A DNA stretch of 64,000 bases from JOPF136 sp963773835 (GTDB lineage Bacteria > Acidobacteriota > Terriglobia > Acidiferrales > UBA7541), in the NCBI GenBank assembly GCA_963773835.1, contig CAVZCQ010000004.1, positions 1 to 64,000 of the forward strand. Direction: 5' to 3'. The number at the start of each line of letters is the position of its first letter. The first letter of the stretch is position 1. Under the pieces are notes generated by a model. That model saw only the letters and a program-made list of their open reading frames with translations. It did no database searches and had not been told where the DNA came from. This document shows, piece after piece, positions 25,297 to 33,350 of the stretch. The position numbers and the translations under genes are program-made.

Positions 25297-26843
25297 TGGG
25301 TACACCGCTGCGACTGTTGCTGATTGAGGATTCGGAGGACGACGCGCTGCTGCTGGTGCGCGAGCTGCGGCGCGGCGGATACGACGTTACGCACCAGCGG
25401 GTGGACACCGCCCGGGCGATGCATGCGGCGCTCGATTCGGGCCCGTGGGACCTGGTGATGTCGGACCACTCGATGCCGGGTTTCTCCGGCACACAGGCGC
25501 TGGAGCTGCTTCGCAGCCGCAACGTCGAAGTTCCGTTGATTTTTGTGTCCGGAACCATGGGAGAAGAGGCGGCCGTCAGCGCGCTCAAGTCCGGGGCGCA
25601 GGACTACCTGCTGAAAGGGAACCTGAAGCGGCTGCTGAGCGCGGTGGATCGCTCGCTCGCGGAAGCGGAAGGACGCCGGGAGCGGCGCCGGCTGGAGGCG
25701 CAGGTGAACCAGTTGCGGCGCTTTGAAGCCATCGGGCGGCTGGCGGGAGGAATCGCGCACGACTTCAACAACGTGCTCGGCTCCATCCTGGGCTGGGCCG
25801 AACTCGGAGAGATCGACCTGCCGGAAGGCCATCGTGCCCGGGAGCGCCTCGCCAAGATCCGGGCGCAGGCGCAGCGGGCCGCAGCGCTTACGCGCCAATT
25901 GCTGGCTTTCGCCCGCCGGCAGGTGCTTGAACCCCAAAATCTAGACGTCAACGCTGTCATCGCCGAGTCGATCAGCCTGATGGGGAAGGTCATTGGAGAG
26001 CACGTCGAGATCAATCTGCAACTGACCGAGCGGCTGGAGCCGGCCTGGGCGGACGCGACGCAGATCGAACAGATCATCATGAATCTGTGCATCAACGCGC
26101 GCGACGCTATGCCGGAGGGAGGCCGCCTGACGCTTGAGACGCAGTTGACGGAAGTGCAGCCCGGCGCGGAGGAGTATCGCTCCTACTTTCGGCCTGGGCG
26201 GTACGTCCAGATTACCGTGGCGGACACGGGCACGGGAATGGACGCGACGACGCTGGAACATATCTTCGAGCCGTTTTTCACGACAAAAGAGGTGGGGAAG
26301 GGAACGGGCCTGGGCCTGGCCACCGTCTATGGCATCGTCAAACAACACAACGGAATTATTGATGTGGAAAGCGAATTGGGCCGCGGGACTCGTTTTCACG
26401 TCTACCTGCCCGTGGGTACCGGGGTGGTCGCCGCGCGCGAGAAAAAACCCGTGAACGAAGCCAGCCGCGGGACCGAAACCATCCTGATCGCGGAGGACAA
26501 TGACGATCTCCGCGAGGCTGCGCGGGAGATGATCGAAGCGCTGGGTTATCGCGTCCTGTTGGCCCACGACGGAGAAGAGGCCCTCCAGTTGTTCACCGAA
26601 AACAGCACCTCGGTGGGCCTGGTGCTGCTCGACGTGGTCATGCCAAAGATGCACGGGCCCGCGGCTCATGCCCGCATGCTCGACATCAAACCGGGCCTGC
26701 CTGCCATCTTCACCACAGGTTACGCGGCCGAGGCCGATTCGCTGGCTTCCACCAGCCAGGGCAGGGTCGGGGTGGTGCAGAAGCCCTACGGCACCATCAT
26801 GCTGGGGCAGAAGATCCGCGCCCTCCTCGACGACGCGCGCTGA
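25296..26843 (+). CDS. Receiver-kinase-receiver hybrid histidine kinase
   Basis: A 515-residue soluble protein: N-terminal receiver (LLIEDSEDDA; Asp57 in MSDHSMPG), HisKA of the GGIAHDFNNVLGSI type (His155), HATPase_c (DTGTGMD, GTGLGLATVYG) and a C-terminal receiver (IAEDNDD; Asp446 in LLDVVMPK). An N-terminal receiver in front of a kinase lets an upstream kinase control its activity, so it may be the second step of a phosphorelay begun by the CHASE8 kinase. The open frame starts one codon earlier at a TTG; the ATG overlapping the previous stop is preferred. Confidence 0.88.
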   Translation: MGTPLRLLLIEDSEDDALLLVRELRRGGYDVTHQRVDTARAMHAALDSGPWDLVMSDHSMPGFSGTQALELLRSRNVEVPLIFVSGTMGEEAAVSALKSGAQDYLLKGNLKRLLSAVDRSLAEAEGRRERRRLEAQVNQLRRFEAIGRLAGGIAHDFNNVLGSILGWAELGEIDLPEGHRARERLAKIRAQAQRAAALTRQLLAFARRQVLEPQNLDVNAVIAESISLMGKVIGEHVEINLQLTERLEPAWADATQIEQIIMNLCINARDAMPEGGRLTLETQLTEVQPGAEEYRSYFRPGRYVQITVADTGTGMDATTLEHIFEPFFTTKEVGKGTGLGLATVYGIVKQHNGIIDVESELGRGTRFHVYLPVGTGVVAAREKKPVNEASRGTETILIAEDNDDLREAAREMIEALGYRVLLAHDGEEALQLFTENSTSVGLVLLDVVMPKMHGPAAHARMLDIKPGLPAIFTTGYAAEADSLASTSQGRVGVVQKPYGTIMLGQKIRALLDDAR

Positions 26844-26956
26844 ATGCCGCGTTGGCCACTCCGGCCCTTCCGCAGCCGCGAATCTTTGCTTTTCGCGCCC
26901 CGGCCGGAAGCTTAGAATCTGAACCGGCGCACGGGATCGCCGGGCAGCCCATTGCC

Positions 26957-27397
26957 ATGCTTCACTTCTTTCAGAATCGGCGCGCTCGAAATCCGAAACA
27001 GGAGTGGGGTCTCGGCCGGCTCGAGTCCGAGGTGATGGAAATCGTCTGGGCCAGGGGCCCGGGCCGGGTTCAGGACGTTGTCGAGGCCCTCGACCGCACG
27101 CTGGCCTACACCACCGTTATGACCACGCTCGACCGGCTTTTTAAGAAGGGCCTGCTCACCCGCACTAAACAGGATCGCGCGTATGTGTATGCCGCGCGGC
27201 TCACCTGGGCGGACTGGGAACGCCGCCGGGCCAGCGACCTGGTGGCGGGATATCTGAGCGGGCCGGGGCCGTCCCGCGAGCTTCTGCTCTCCTGCTTTCT
27301 CGAGGCGGTGGGCGAGCACGATGCCCGGCTCCTGGACGAACTGGAGAAGGAAATTCGCAAACGCCGCCGCGACCTCTCCCGCCGGAGTGCCTCATGA
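26957..27397 (+). CDS. BlaI/MecI-family transcriptional repressor
   Basis: A winged-helix regulator of 146 residues: LGRLESEVMEIVWARGPGRV, YTTVMTTLDRLFKKGLLTR and a C-terminal dimerisation part rich in Leu and Arg. An ATG is chosen in front of LHFFQNRR because homologues start near there; the longer open frame adds an unlikely Pro/Ala segment. The stop overlaps the start of the M56 peptidase gene (ATGA). BlaI proteins repress their own operon and are cleaved upon signalling by the partner peptidase. Confidence 0.88.
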   Translation: MLHFFQNRRARNPKQEWGLGRLESEVMEIVWARGPGRVQDVVEALDRTLAYTTVMTTLDRLFKKGLLTRTKQDRAYVYAARLTWADWERRRASDLVAGYLSGPGPSRELLLSCFLEAVGEHDARLLDELEKEIRKRRRDLSRRSAS

Positions 27398-28371
27398 TTC
27401 CGGACTATTTCGGCCGGCTGGCGTGCCTGTGCCTCGCGTCGTTTTTCCTGGTGCATACGGCGGCGGCTGCCGTGGTGGCGCTTCTGGCTCGGGCTTCTTC
27501 ACGTCGAGCCGAGGGAATGTGCGCGCGATCAGCCGCGCGGCTGCTGTTCCTTCTCAGGCTCGCGCCGTTTACCGCGGCCGTGATCGTGGTGGCCGCGCTG
27601 TGCGTGCCAAGTTATCTCTGGCTCGAGCCGCACGGCAAGACAGAGTCCGTCGGAATGCTTTGCGTCCTCGCTGCCGCGCTGGGGATGTTGCAGTGGGCCA
27701 TGGCCGCGCGCCGCGTCATCGGGGCGGTTGCCGGGAATCTGGCGTTCGGTCGCCGGTGCCGCAACGCGGGCGTCGAACTCCGCGTTCCGGGCCAGCCCGC
27801 CCCTGTCGTCATTGTGGATGGCTCCGCCCCGCTTCTTGCGCTGTCTGGAGTGCTGCGCCCCAGGCTGTTCCTCTCGCGCGAAGTGTTTGACTCGCTCGCG
27901 CCGGAGGAATTGGAGGCGGCGCTTTGCCACGAGGATGCCCACAGGCACTCGCGGGACAACCTCAAGCGGCTGGCGCTCCTCCTAACGCCGGAAGTGGCCC
28001 CGTTTGCGCGCCCGTTTGCCGCGCTCGAGCGGCAGTGGGCAAAGTACTCCGAGTGGGCAGCGGACGACGAGGCATCGGGTGGCGATCCGGCGCGTGCGCT
28101 CTGGCTGGCTTCCGCGCTCGTTCGCGTGGCGCGGTTGGGTGCTCCGCCGCAGCTCGCCCTGGTTACTTCGCTGACGGCTTGCGGCTCCGGTCTGCAAGCG
28201 CGCGTTGGCCGCCTGCTGCGCGCCACACCGGCCGTCGAAAGCTCCAACCGGTCGGATCGTAGGCTGCGGCATGCGGAACTCCTGCTGGCGGGCGCTTTCA
28301 CAGCCGCTCTCGTCGCGCTCCCCGGCGCGCTCGTCGGCGTGCATCAGCTCCTCGAAACACTGCTCCGCTGA
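27394..28371 (+). CDS. BlaR1/M56-family membrane metallopeptidase, short form
   Basis: A 325-residue membrane protein with helices around residues 5-32, 50-72 and 88-105. A Zn-peptidase segment has CHEDAHRH (HExxH at 179-183) and the downstream EWAADDEA with the third ligand. A final helix lies near the C-terminus (about 297-318). Unlike BlaR1 it has no penicillin-binding sensor domain after the last helix, so the signal is not a beta-lactam bound at such a domain. It probably cleaves the BlaI-type repressor encoded just upstream. Confidence 0.82.
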   Translation: MIPDYFGRLACLCLASFFLVHTAAAAVVALLARASSRRAEGMCARSAARLLFLLRLAPFTAAVIVVAALCVPSYLWLEPHGKTESVGMLCVLAAALGMLQWAMAARRVIGAVAGNLAFGRRCRNAGVELRVPGQPAPVVIVDGSAPLLALSGVLRPRLFLSREVFDSLAPEELEAALCHEDAHRHSRDNLKRLALLLTPEVAPFARPFAALERQWAKYSEWAADDEASGGDPARALWLASALVRVARLGAPPQLALVTSLTACGSGLQARVGRLLRATPAVESSNRSDRRLRHAELLLAGAFTAALVALPGALVGVHQLLETLLR

Positions 28372-28469
28372 ATGGCCGCTCCTTCGCCGCCAGGCTGTAC
28401 CTCTGTTTGTTCCACTGGCAGAGTTCCCGCGCTGGCCCATCCTATCTCCCCAACGGTAAGATGGACTGC

Positions 28470-28832
28470 ATGAGACGCCTTCTTCGCCCGCTGGCCTGGT
28501 CGGCCGCAGCTCTGGTTGCGGCCGTCATTCTCGCCTACGTCTGCGAAGACGTGGTGCTGCGCTATCGCCTGGGGCACGGCGGGTCGGCCACCCTGTTTGA
28601 TAAGGTCACTATCTACGAGGCAGGGGCGGTAAAAGGCGGCAAGCTGGAATACTACTTCGACCAGCCCCAGGTCCAGGAGTGCGTGCGCGCCATGTTTCCC
28701 CACTTTGGCGACGCGCCCTGCTGGTACGTCCGGCGCCATTCCCTGAAGATACTGTCTCGAAGTCACGCGGCCGCCCCCGGCGTCCGGGTTGCCGCGAACC
28801 CGCCGCGGCCTCAGGGCGCGCGCAGTTGGTAG
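28470..28832 (+). CDS. Small single-span membrane protein, conserved hypothetical
   Basis: A 120-residue protein with one N-terminal membrane helix (SAAALVAAVILAYV) and a periplasmic part (DKVTIYEAGAVKGGKLEYYF). An ATG three codons earlier is an equal choice. The last 22 bases overlap the convergent OsmC-like gene. The style resembles small conserved proteins of Acidobacteriota; no function can be given. Confidence 0.55.
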   Translation: MRRLLRPLAWSAAALVAAVILAYVCEDVVLRYRLGHGGSATLFDKVTIYEAGAVKGGKLEYYFDQPQVQECVRAMFPHFGDAPCWYVRRHSLKILSRSHAAAPGVRVAANPPRPQGARSW

Positions 28833-29290
28833 CTGGACGTGATCTGGATGGCTGGCCGCAGCGTGCGGTATACGGGACATTTCGGCGCGAAGATGCCGTG
28901 CACGCGCTCGATGGTCTCGCGTTTCTCTTCCGGCGCTGCAATCACAAATGCCACGTGAATTCTGCGGATCACCAGCACGCCTTCTTCCGCTTCGATTTCT
29001 CCATTCACGGTACAGGACGCACGGCCCTCGTCGGGTGAGATTCCGCGCGCTGCCAGCGCGCCGGCAAAGGTGCCCAGCATTCAACCGCCCGTGGCTGCCA
29101 CCACGTAGTCGAGCGTCGCCGCATGCGGTTCAGGAAGCTGGTCCTCGGGGATTCCGTAGTGCCGCGCGATGGCTCCGTGCACGCTGAAATAGACCGGCTG
29201 CGGCTCGCCGGGAAGTGTGGCCACCCGCAGCGGCCCTTTCCTGCGTTCGATCCGAACGGAAGAGCGATACACCACCGGGTCCTCGGTCAT
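28811..29290 (-). CDS. OsmC-like protein with in-frame UGA at the expected Cys: candidate selenoprotein
   Basis: Two open pieces in the same frame are separated only by one TGA codon (29081-29083). Read through, they make 159 residues of an OsmC-like fold: LDYVVAATGG-[UGA]-MLGTFAGALAARGI, then VLVIRRIHVAFVI, the helix ERVHGIF, and KCPVYRTL with the second Cys. In OsmC relatives a Cys stands exactly at the UGA position and forms the peroxide-reactive pair with the later Cys. The ATG at 29290 has AAAGGA about ten bases upstream. A strong stem-loop follows the UGA (listed separately). OsmC-like proteins are among known bacterial selenoprotein families. A nonsense mutation cannot be excluded. Confidence 0.7.
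29043..29064 (-). promoter_or_regulatory. Candidate bacterial SECIS stem-loop
   Basis: On the coding strand, CCGGCGCGC and GCGCGCGG pair (six GC pairs, a bulged G, then two more) around the loop TGGCA. The loop begins 25 bases after the UGA and has a G among its first two bases, both within the rules used for bacterial SECIS elements. GC-rich hairpins arise by chance in such DNA, so this is supportive rather than decisive. Confidence 0.5.
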
Positions 29291-29697
29291 GGCTGTGTCC
29301 TTTCTCTCGCCGGCGCGCCGGAGAATCGAGCGCGGGGGTTCCACACCGCTCCGCGGAGCATTGTGGCACTTCTCTTAGATTGGAGATACGGGGAATGGTT
29401 GTGCGCCGAGGCCCCTCTGCGTCATCGCCGGAGGGCGGACCGTAGCGCGCCCCAGCCGGCCTCGCCAATGTTGACGTTAACGGGACCTGCACTCAAGCTG
29501 ACATTCAATCTGCCGATATCCATCTGGAGAGCAGCCGCTGGCCGAAAACGCGAGGGTTGTGCCGTTCCGCTCTGGGCCCTCCCCCCGTTTGCAATCTGTA
29601 TCCCGGCTCGTCCGGAGGGGACTCGCGGAGGTTTCCAGGCGCCACTCGGCGCTGGATTCAGGCCGCCAGCGGCAGAACGAGACCCCGGAGTGTTGCC
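29291..29697. other. Divergent intergenic region, no gene supported
   Basis: Lies between the OsmC-like gene and the second HD-GYP gene, which run apart, so it should hold both promoters. The open frame that extends the HD-GYP gene into this region is rejected because the receiver domain starts right after the ATG at its end. Nothing else recognisable. Confidence 0.4.
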
Positions 29698-30696
29698 ATG
29701 ACTCAGACGAACGTGCTGCCGGCGACTATATTGATCGCCGACGACGAGGAGGCCAACCGTGAAATTCTGGCGGAACTCCTGGAGTACGAGGGCTATCGCA
29801 CAATTCCGGCGGTGGACGGCGTGGAGGCGCTCAAACTGTTGAGGTCCCATCGGGTGGACCTGGCGCTGCTGGACGTGATGATGCCGGGCTGCTCCGGTTT
29901 TTCTGTGTGCCAGCAGGCGAAATCGGACCCCGCCACCCGCCTGATCCCCGTCGTGCTGATCACGGGCCTGAACCGCAGCGAAGACCGCATCAAGGGGATC
30001 GAAGGCGGCGCAGACGACTTCCTCAGCAAACCCGTGGACCGCGCCGAGCTGCTGGCCCGCGTCCGCTCGCTCCTGCGCCTCAAGCAGTTTACCGACGAGC
30101 TGGAAAGCGCGGAAACCGTCCTGTGCAGCCTAGCCATCAGCATCGAGGCCAAAGATCCCTACACCGTGGGCCACTGCGACCGGCTCTCGATTTACGCCGA
30201 GGCCATGGGCAAGCGCATCGGACTCACCGCCGATTTCCAGATCGCGCTCCGCCGCGGCGGTATCGTCCACGACCTGGGAAAGGTGGCCGTGCCCGAAAAC
30301 ATTCTGCTAAAGCCCGGTAAACTCACGCCCGAGGAACGGAAGATCATGGAGGAACATCCCGTGATCGGGGAACGCATCTGCGCGCCCCTCAAATCGTTCC
30401 GCAACGTGCTGCCCATCATCCGCCACCATCACGAAAAGCTCGACGGGACCGGCTATCCCGACGGTTTGAAGGGCAGCGCCATCCCGCTCACCGCGCGCAT
30501 CCTCAGCACCGTGGACATCTACGATGCGCTCACCACCGACCGCCCGTACCGGAACGCCTTCTCGCGCGAACAGGCCCTCGCCACGCTTTACGAAGAAGTC
30601 GGCCGCGGTTGGTGGGATCGGGACTTGGTCAAGGAGCTGGAACTCGTGCTCGACGGCAATGCGGCCGAGATGATCCGCACCCACGCCGTGCGCTGA
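29698..30696 (+). CDS. Second RpfG-like receiver/HD-GYP response regulator
   Basis: A 332-residue protein with the same architecture as the regulator near 8-9 kb: receiver (ILIADDEEANR, LLDVMMPGCSGF with Asp59, SKPVDRAELLARV), GGIVHDLGKVAVPE and HHHEKLDGTGYPDG. The two share long identical blocks (LLARVRSLLRLKQFTDEL), so they are recent paralogues. Expected activity is cyclic di-GMP hydrolysis controlled by phosphorylation. The ATG with GGAG seven bases upstream is chosen. No kinase is adjacent, so its partner must be elsewhere. Confidence 0.9.
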   Translation: MTQTNVLPATILIADDEEANREILAELLEYEGYRTIPAVDGVEALKLLRSHRVDLALLDVMMPGCSGFSVCQQAKSDPATRLIPVVLITGLNRSEDRIKGIEGGADDFLSKPVDRAELLARVRSLLRLKQFTDELESAETVLCSLAISIEAKDPYTVGHCDRLSIYAEAMGKRIGLTADFQIALRRGGIVHDLGKVAVPENILLKPGKLTPEERKIMEEHPVIGERICAPLKSFRNVLPIIRHHHEKLDGTGYPDGLKGSAIPLTARILSTVDIYDALTTDRPYRNAFSREQALATLYEEVGRGWWDRDLVKELELVLDGNAAEMIRTHAVR

Positions 30697-30727
30697 CGGC
30701 GCTCTTCTCCCGTCATTTTGCCCTGTA

Positions 30728-30749
30728 GCACAGGCAATCTTGCCTGTGC
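30728..30749. repeat. Perfect 10-bp inverted repeat with 2-base centre
   Basis: GCACAGGCAA and TTGCCTGTGC surround TC, about 30 bases after the HD-GYP gene and 80 bases before the end of the convergent kinase gene. Position suggests a bidirectional transcription stop, though there is no T-run; the tiny centre also fits a REP-like palindrome, as at 2006-2026. Confidence 0.5.
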
Positions 30750-30830
30750 AAACGCTCCGCTACCTCAACTCCCGCCAAATGGTTTCAAAATGATGCCGTT
30801 ACGCTGCGCGATGCGGGGCAAAATGACCAA

Positions 30831-32276
30831 CTACGACCGATTGAGGCGAACCGGCGAATCGCTGCGGCTCCCGGCTATCTCCACGCGCACAGGCGCTTCA
30901 ACGCTTATCCGTTCCGAAGAGAGCGACAGCTTGCGTATCTTGGGCGCCAGCAGCCAGATGGCCGCAGCGATCAGGCCCGCCAGCACCAGCAGTACAACCA
31001 CCACGCGTCCCCAGTGCCGCTTCTGTTTGTACTGCACCACGCCGTGCGCCTTGGGAAGCTTCCCGGAATAATGGCTCTTGGCCTGCGCCGGATGGCCCTC
31101 TACCACCTCGGGAGCGGGCGGCGCGGGAGGAGGGAGAGGCGGCAGCTTGGAAATTTCGCGTTGGGCCGTCGCTTCGGGGTCGCTGGCCGCCGGCCTGGCC
31201 GCTGGAGCAGGCGGCGGTGGAGGCGGTGCCGCTGCAGCCGGACGCGCCGGAGCGGGAGCGGAAGGTGCAGCGGTAGCCGGCGCTGCTGCTGCCGGCGCTG
31301 CTGCCGCGGCGGCCGGTGCCGAAAGCTGCTCTTTCAGCCCGGCTTCGAGAGCTTGGTGCATCTCTCCAGCATCGGCGAACCGTTTCGCAGGCTCTTTTTC
31401 GAGCGCGCGCAGAATCGCCGCTGCAAGCGAGGGGCTCAGCTCCTTTCGGAACTGCCGCGGATCCGGCGGTGGAGTGGCCGCGTGGGCCATCAGCATCATC
31501 ACCGGCTTCTTTTCCACAAACGGTGGCCGCCCGCACAGCAGCTCGAACAGGATCACCGAGGCGGCATACAGGTCCACGCGGCCATCGAGCTGATCGCTGG
31601 GCACGCCTTTCACCTGCTCCGGCGACATGTAGGCCGGCGTGCCGATCATTACGCCGGCCGCGGTTTTCTGGCTGGCGAACAGTTCGCCCTGTTCTTTCAC
31701 CTTGGCGACGCCGAAGTCCAGCAGCTTGGCGATTTCCTTTCCGTTCGCGTCCTTCGCCACCATGATGTTGTCGGGCTTCACGTCGCGGTGGGTGATGGTC
31801 ATCTTGTGCGCGGCGCCCAACCCGTCCACCAGTTGCATCACCAGGTTCACGGCCCGCGCGATGTCCATCTTCGTGCCCTTGGGGACCAGTTCGTCCAGGT
31901 GCGGGCCGTCCACGAACTCCATCACCGTGAAGGGAAGGCCCTCTTCGGTTTCCGCGTAGTCGATCACGCGCACGTCATTGGGGTGGTCGAGCGCCTGCAT
32001 GATGAGCGCTTCGGACTTGAACCGTTGCCGGAACCCGGCTTCCTGGAGCAGCCGCTGCGCCACCACTTTGAGCGCCCAGATGTCTCCCTCCGGCGCCCGC
32101 TTGGCCTTGAACACCGCGCCCATGCCGCCTTCGCCGACCTTCGAAAGGATTTCGTATTTTCCGCCCAGCACCGTGCCGGGCTTCATGTCCGTGGCGCTGT
32201 GCAGGTCCGTCCCGTCCTTGGCACAGGTGGTTTGGTCGTCCGGATATTGGGCCTGACAGACTCTGCAGATTTTCAT
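30831..32276 (-). CDS. Membrane Ser/Thr protein kinase (Hanks type) with N-terminal zinc ribbon
   Basis: A 481-residue kinase. An N-terminal CRVCQ ... TTCAKDG Cys pattern (residues 4-18) suggests a small zinc ribbon. The kinase domain spans about 40-310: GEGGMGAVF, ATP Lys70, HRDVKPDN (Asp165), DFG (187-189), GTPAYMSPEQ. It is followed by a long Ala/Pro-rich linker (about 330-415), a transmembrane helix (VVVVLLVLAGLIAAAIWLL) and a short extracytoplasmic tail. The ATG before KICRVC is chosen because zinc-ribbon homologues begin there. The substrate is unknown. Confidence 0.87.
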   Translation of the reverse strand: MKICRVCQAQYPDDQTTCAKDGTDLHSATDMKPGTVLGGKYEILSKVGEGGMGAVFKAKRAPEGDIWALKVVAQRLLQEAGFRQRFKSEALIMQALDHPNDVRVIDYAETEEGLPFTVMEFVDGPHLDELVPKGTKMDIARAVNLVMQLVDGLGAAHKMTITHRDVKPDNIMVAKDANGKEIAKLLDFGVAKVKEQGELFASQKTAAGVMIGTPAYMSPEQVKGVPSDQLDGRVDLYAASVILFELLCGRPPFVEKKPVMMLMAHAATPPPDPRQFRKELSPSLAAAILRALEKEPAKRFADAGEMHQALEAGLKEQLSAPAAAAAAPAAAAPATAAPSAPAPARPAAAAPPPPPPAPAARPAASDPEATAQREISKLPPLPPPAPPAPEVVEGHPAQAKSHYSGKLPKAHGVVQYKQKRHWGRVVVVLLVLAGLIAAAIWLLAPKIRKLSLSSERISVEAPVRVEIAGSRSDSPVRLNRS

Positions 32277-32384
32277 TTTGGCCCAACCACTATACGCAAA
32301 TTTGAGGGAATTCGCACAGCAGAAATTGAGCTGACTCCCAGCCACCCTCCTCAATCGTCTGCTAAAAGATTCGCCTGCGGGAAA

Positions 32385-32726
32385 CTACGCCCCGGATTCC
32401 GTAGGCAACCCAGCACTGAGCCAGCCGCTGATTCCTGCCGACATCACATAGACGTTGCGGTAGCCCAGGCTCTTCGCCCGCCGCGCTGCATTCGGCGCCT
32501 TTCTGCACAGGAAGTTGGAGCAATAGAAGACCAGAACGGAGTCTCTGTCCGCTGGAAGATCCCCCTCGTTGTACCCGGCAGGATCGAGAGTCCGCGCGCC
32601 GGGAACACGAGCCGCCTCCCAACTGTGCCGGGAATTCACGTCGATCACGGTCACCGGCCCATTCTGCATCAACTTCTGGAGCCCGCTGGGTGAGATGGAC
32701 TTCAGTCCCATCAGTCGCTCGAACAT
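32385..32726 (-). CDS. Rhodanese-like sulfurtransferase
   Basis: A 113-residue single rhodanese domain: VTVIDVNSRHSWEAARVPGA, then FYCSNFLCRKAPNAA with the active Cys69, and GYRNVYVMSAGISGWLSAGLP. The second Cys five residues on (Cys74) might form a disulfide. AGGAG stands before the ATG. It lies 25 bases after the SdpI-like gene, probably in the same operon; single-domain rhodaneses deliver sulfur or detoxify thiol-reactive compounds. Confidence 0.88.
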   Translation of the reverse strand: MFERLMGLKSISPSGLQKLMQNGPVTVIDVNSRHSWEAARVPGARTLDPAGYNEGDLPADRDSVLVFYCSNFLCRKAPNAARRAKSLGYRNVYVMSAGISGWLSAGLPTESGA

Positions 32727-32751
32727 GCTTTTTCTCCTGATTTGCGTGATT

Positions 32752-33348
32752 TCATGCTGCTCTTTGTCGCGTACGCCGCATCCGCACCACCTGCGCGGCG
32801 ACGATCAGCATGCCGCCGGGCAGCAAAACATAGGACAGCCGCTCCGCCAGGCTGACCGGCAACAGCAGCCAGGAGAGAGCAAAGGCGAGGCCCGTGAGCA
32901 CCCACGTCCAGCCTGCAAAACGCCGGAGCGCCTGCACCCGCGCTGCGTCCTGCTCGAGAGCCGGCAACGGCTTGAGCGTCTTGGGAATAAAGTTTCCGGT
33001 AAACACCAGGCAGGCGCCCCCGATCGCCATCATCATGCGCTCCTGGAGATCGGCGCCGTTGGCCGCCCCGAGCGTGCTGGCCAGCTTCGCGCCCAGCGAG
33101 ACCGCCAGAATCAGTCCCGCCCACGCAACGCCGCTCCGCACGGATTCGTCGGAACTGCGCCCGGCGGGCTCGTTCTTGGAACGCCGCATCACGAGGAGAA
33201 ACGCCACGGTCATGCATGCCAGAAGACCCAGCGCCGTGGCCCAGGCCGCGGCGCGTTCGGGTTTCAAATACCAATTCGCGGCGGCCAGCACCGTGCTGAG
33301 CGCCAATAGCGCCGGCGCAAAATAGTTGGACATCGACTTGGTGGCCAT
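32752..33348 (-). CDS. SdpI-like membrane protein
   Basis: A 198-residue protein with about six hydrophobic segments and a GNFIPKTLKP motif followed by RRFAGWTWVLTGL, which recalls the GNYMPKT/HRFAGW signature of SdpI-type membrane proteins. In Bacillus, SdpI gives immunity to the SDP toxin and sequesters the ArsR-type repressor SdpR. The gene starts 2 bases after an ArsR-type gene, the same pairing. A toxin gene is not visible, so an envelope-stress role is equally possible. Confidence 0.7.
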   Translation of the reverse strand: MATKSMSNYFAPALLALSTVLAAANWYLKPERAAAWATALGLLACMTVAFLLVMRRSKNEPAGRSSDESVRSGVAWAGLILAVSLGAKLASTLGAANGADLQERMMMAIGGACLVFTGNFIPKTLKPLPALEQDAARVQALRRFAGWTWVLTGLAFALSWLLLPVSLAERLSYVLLPGGMLIVAAQVVRMRRTRQRAA

Positions 33349-33350
33349 CT

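Noticed and set aside
28811..29344. OsmC pieces as two independent genes
   Set aside because: The second piece starts immediately after the TGA with no ribosome site of its own and lacks the first half of the fold; both pieces belong to one protein.
31014..32693. Long plus-strand open frame (559 aa) opposite the Ser/Thr kinase
   Set aside because: His/Arg-rich antisense translation spanning two genes; kinase motifs on the minus strand are complete.
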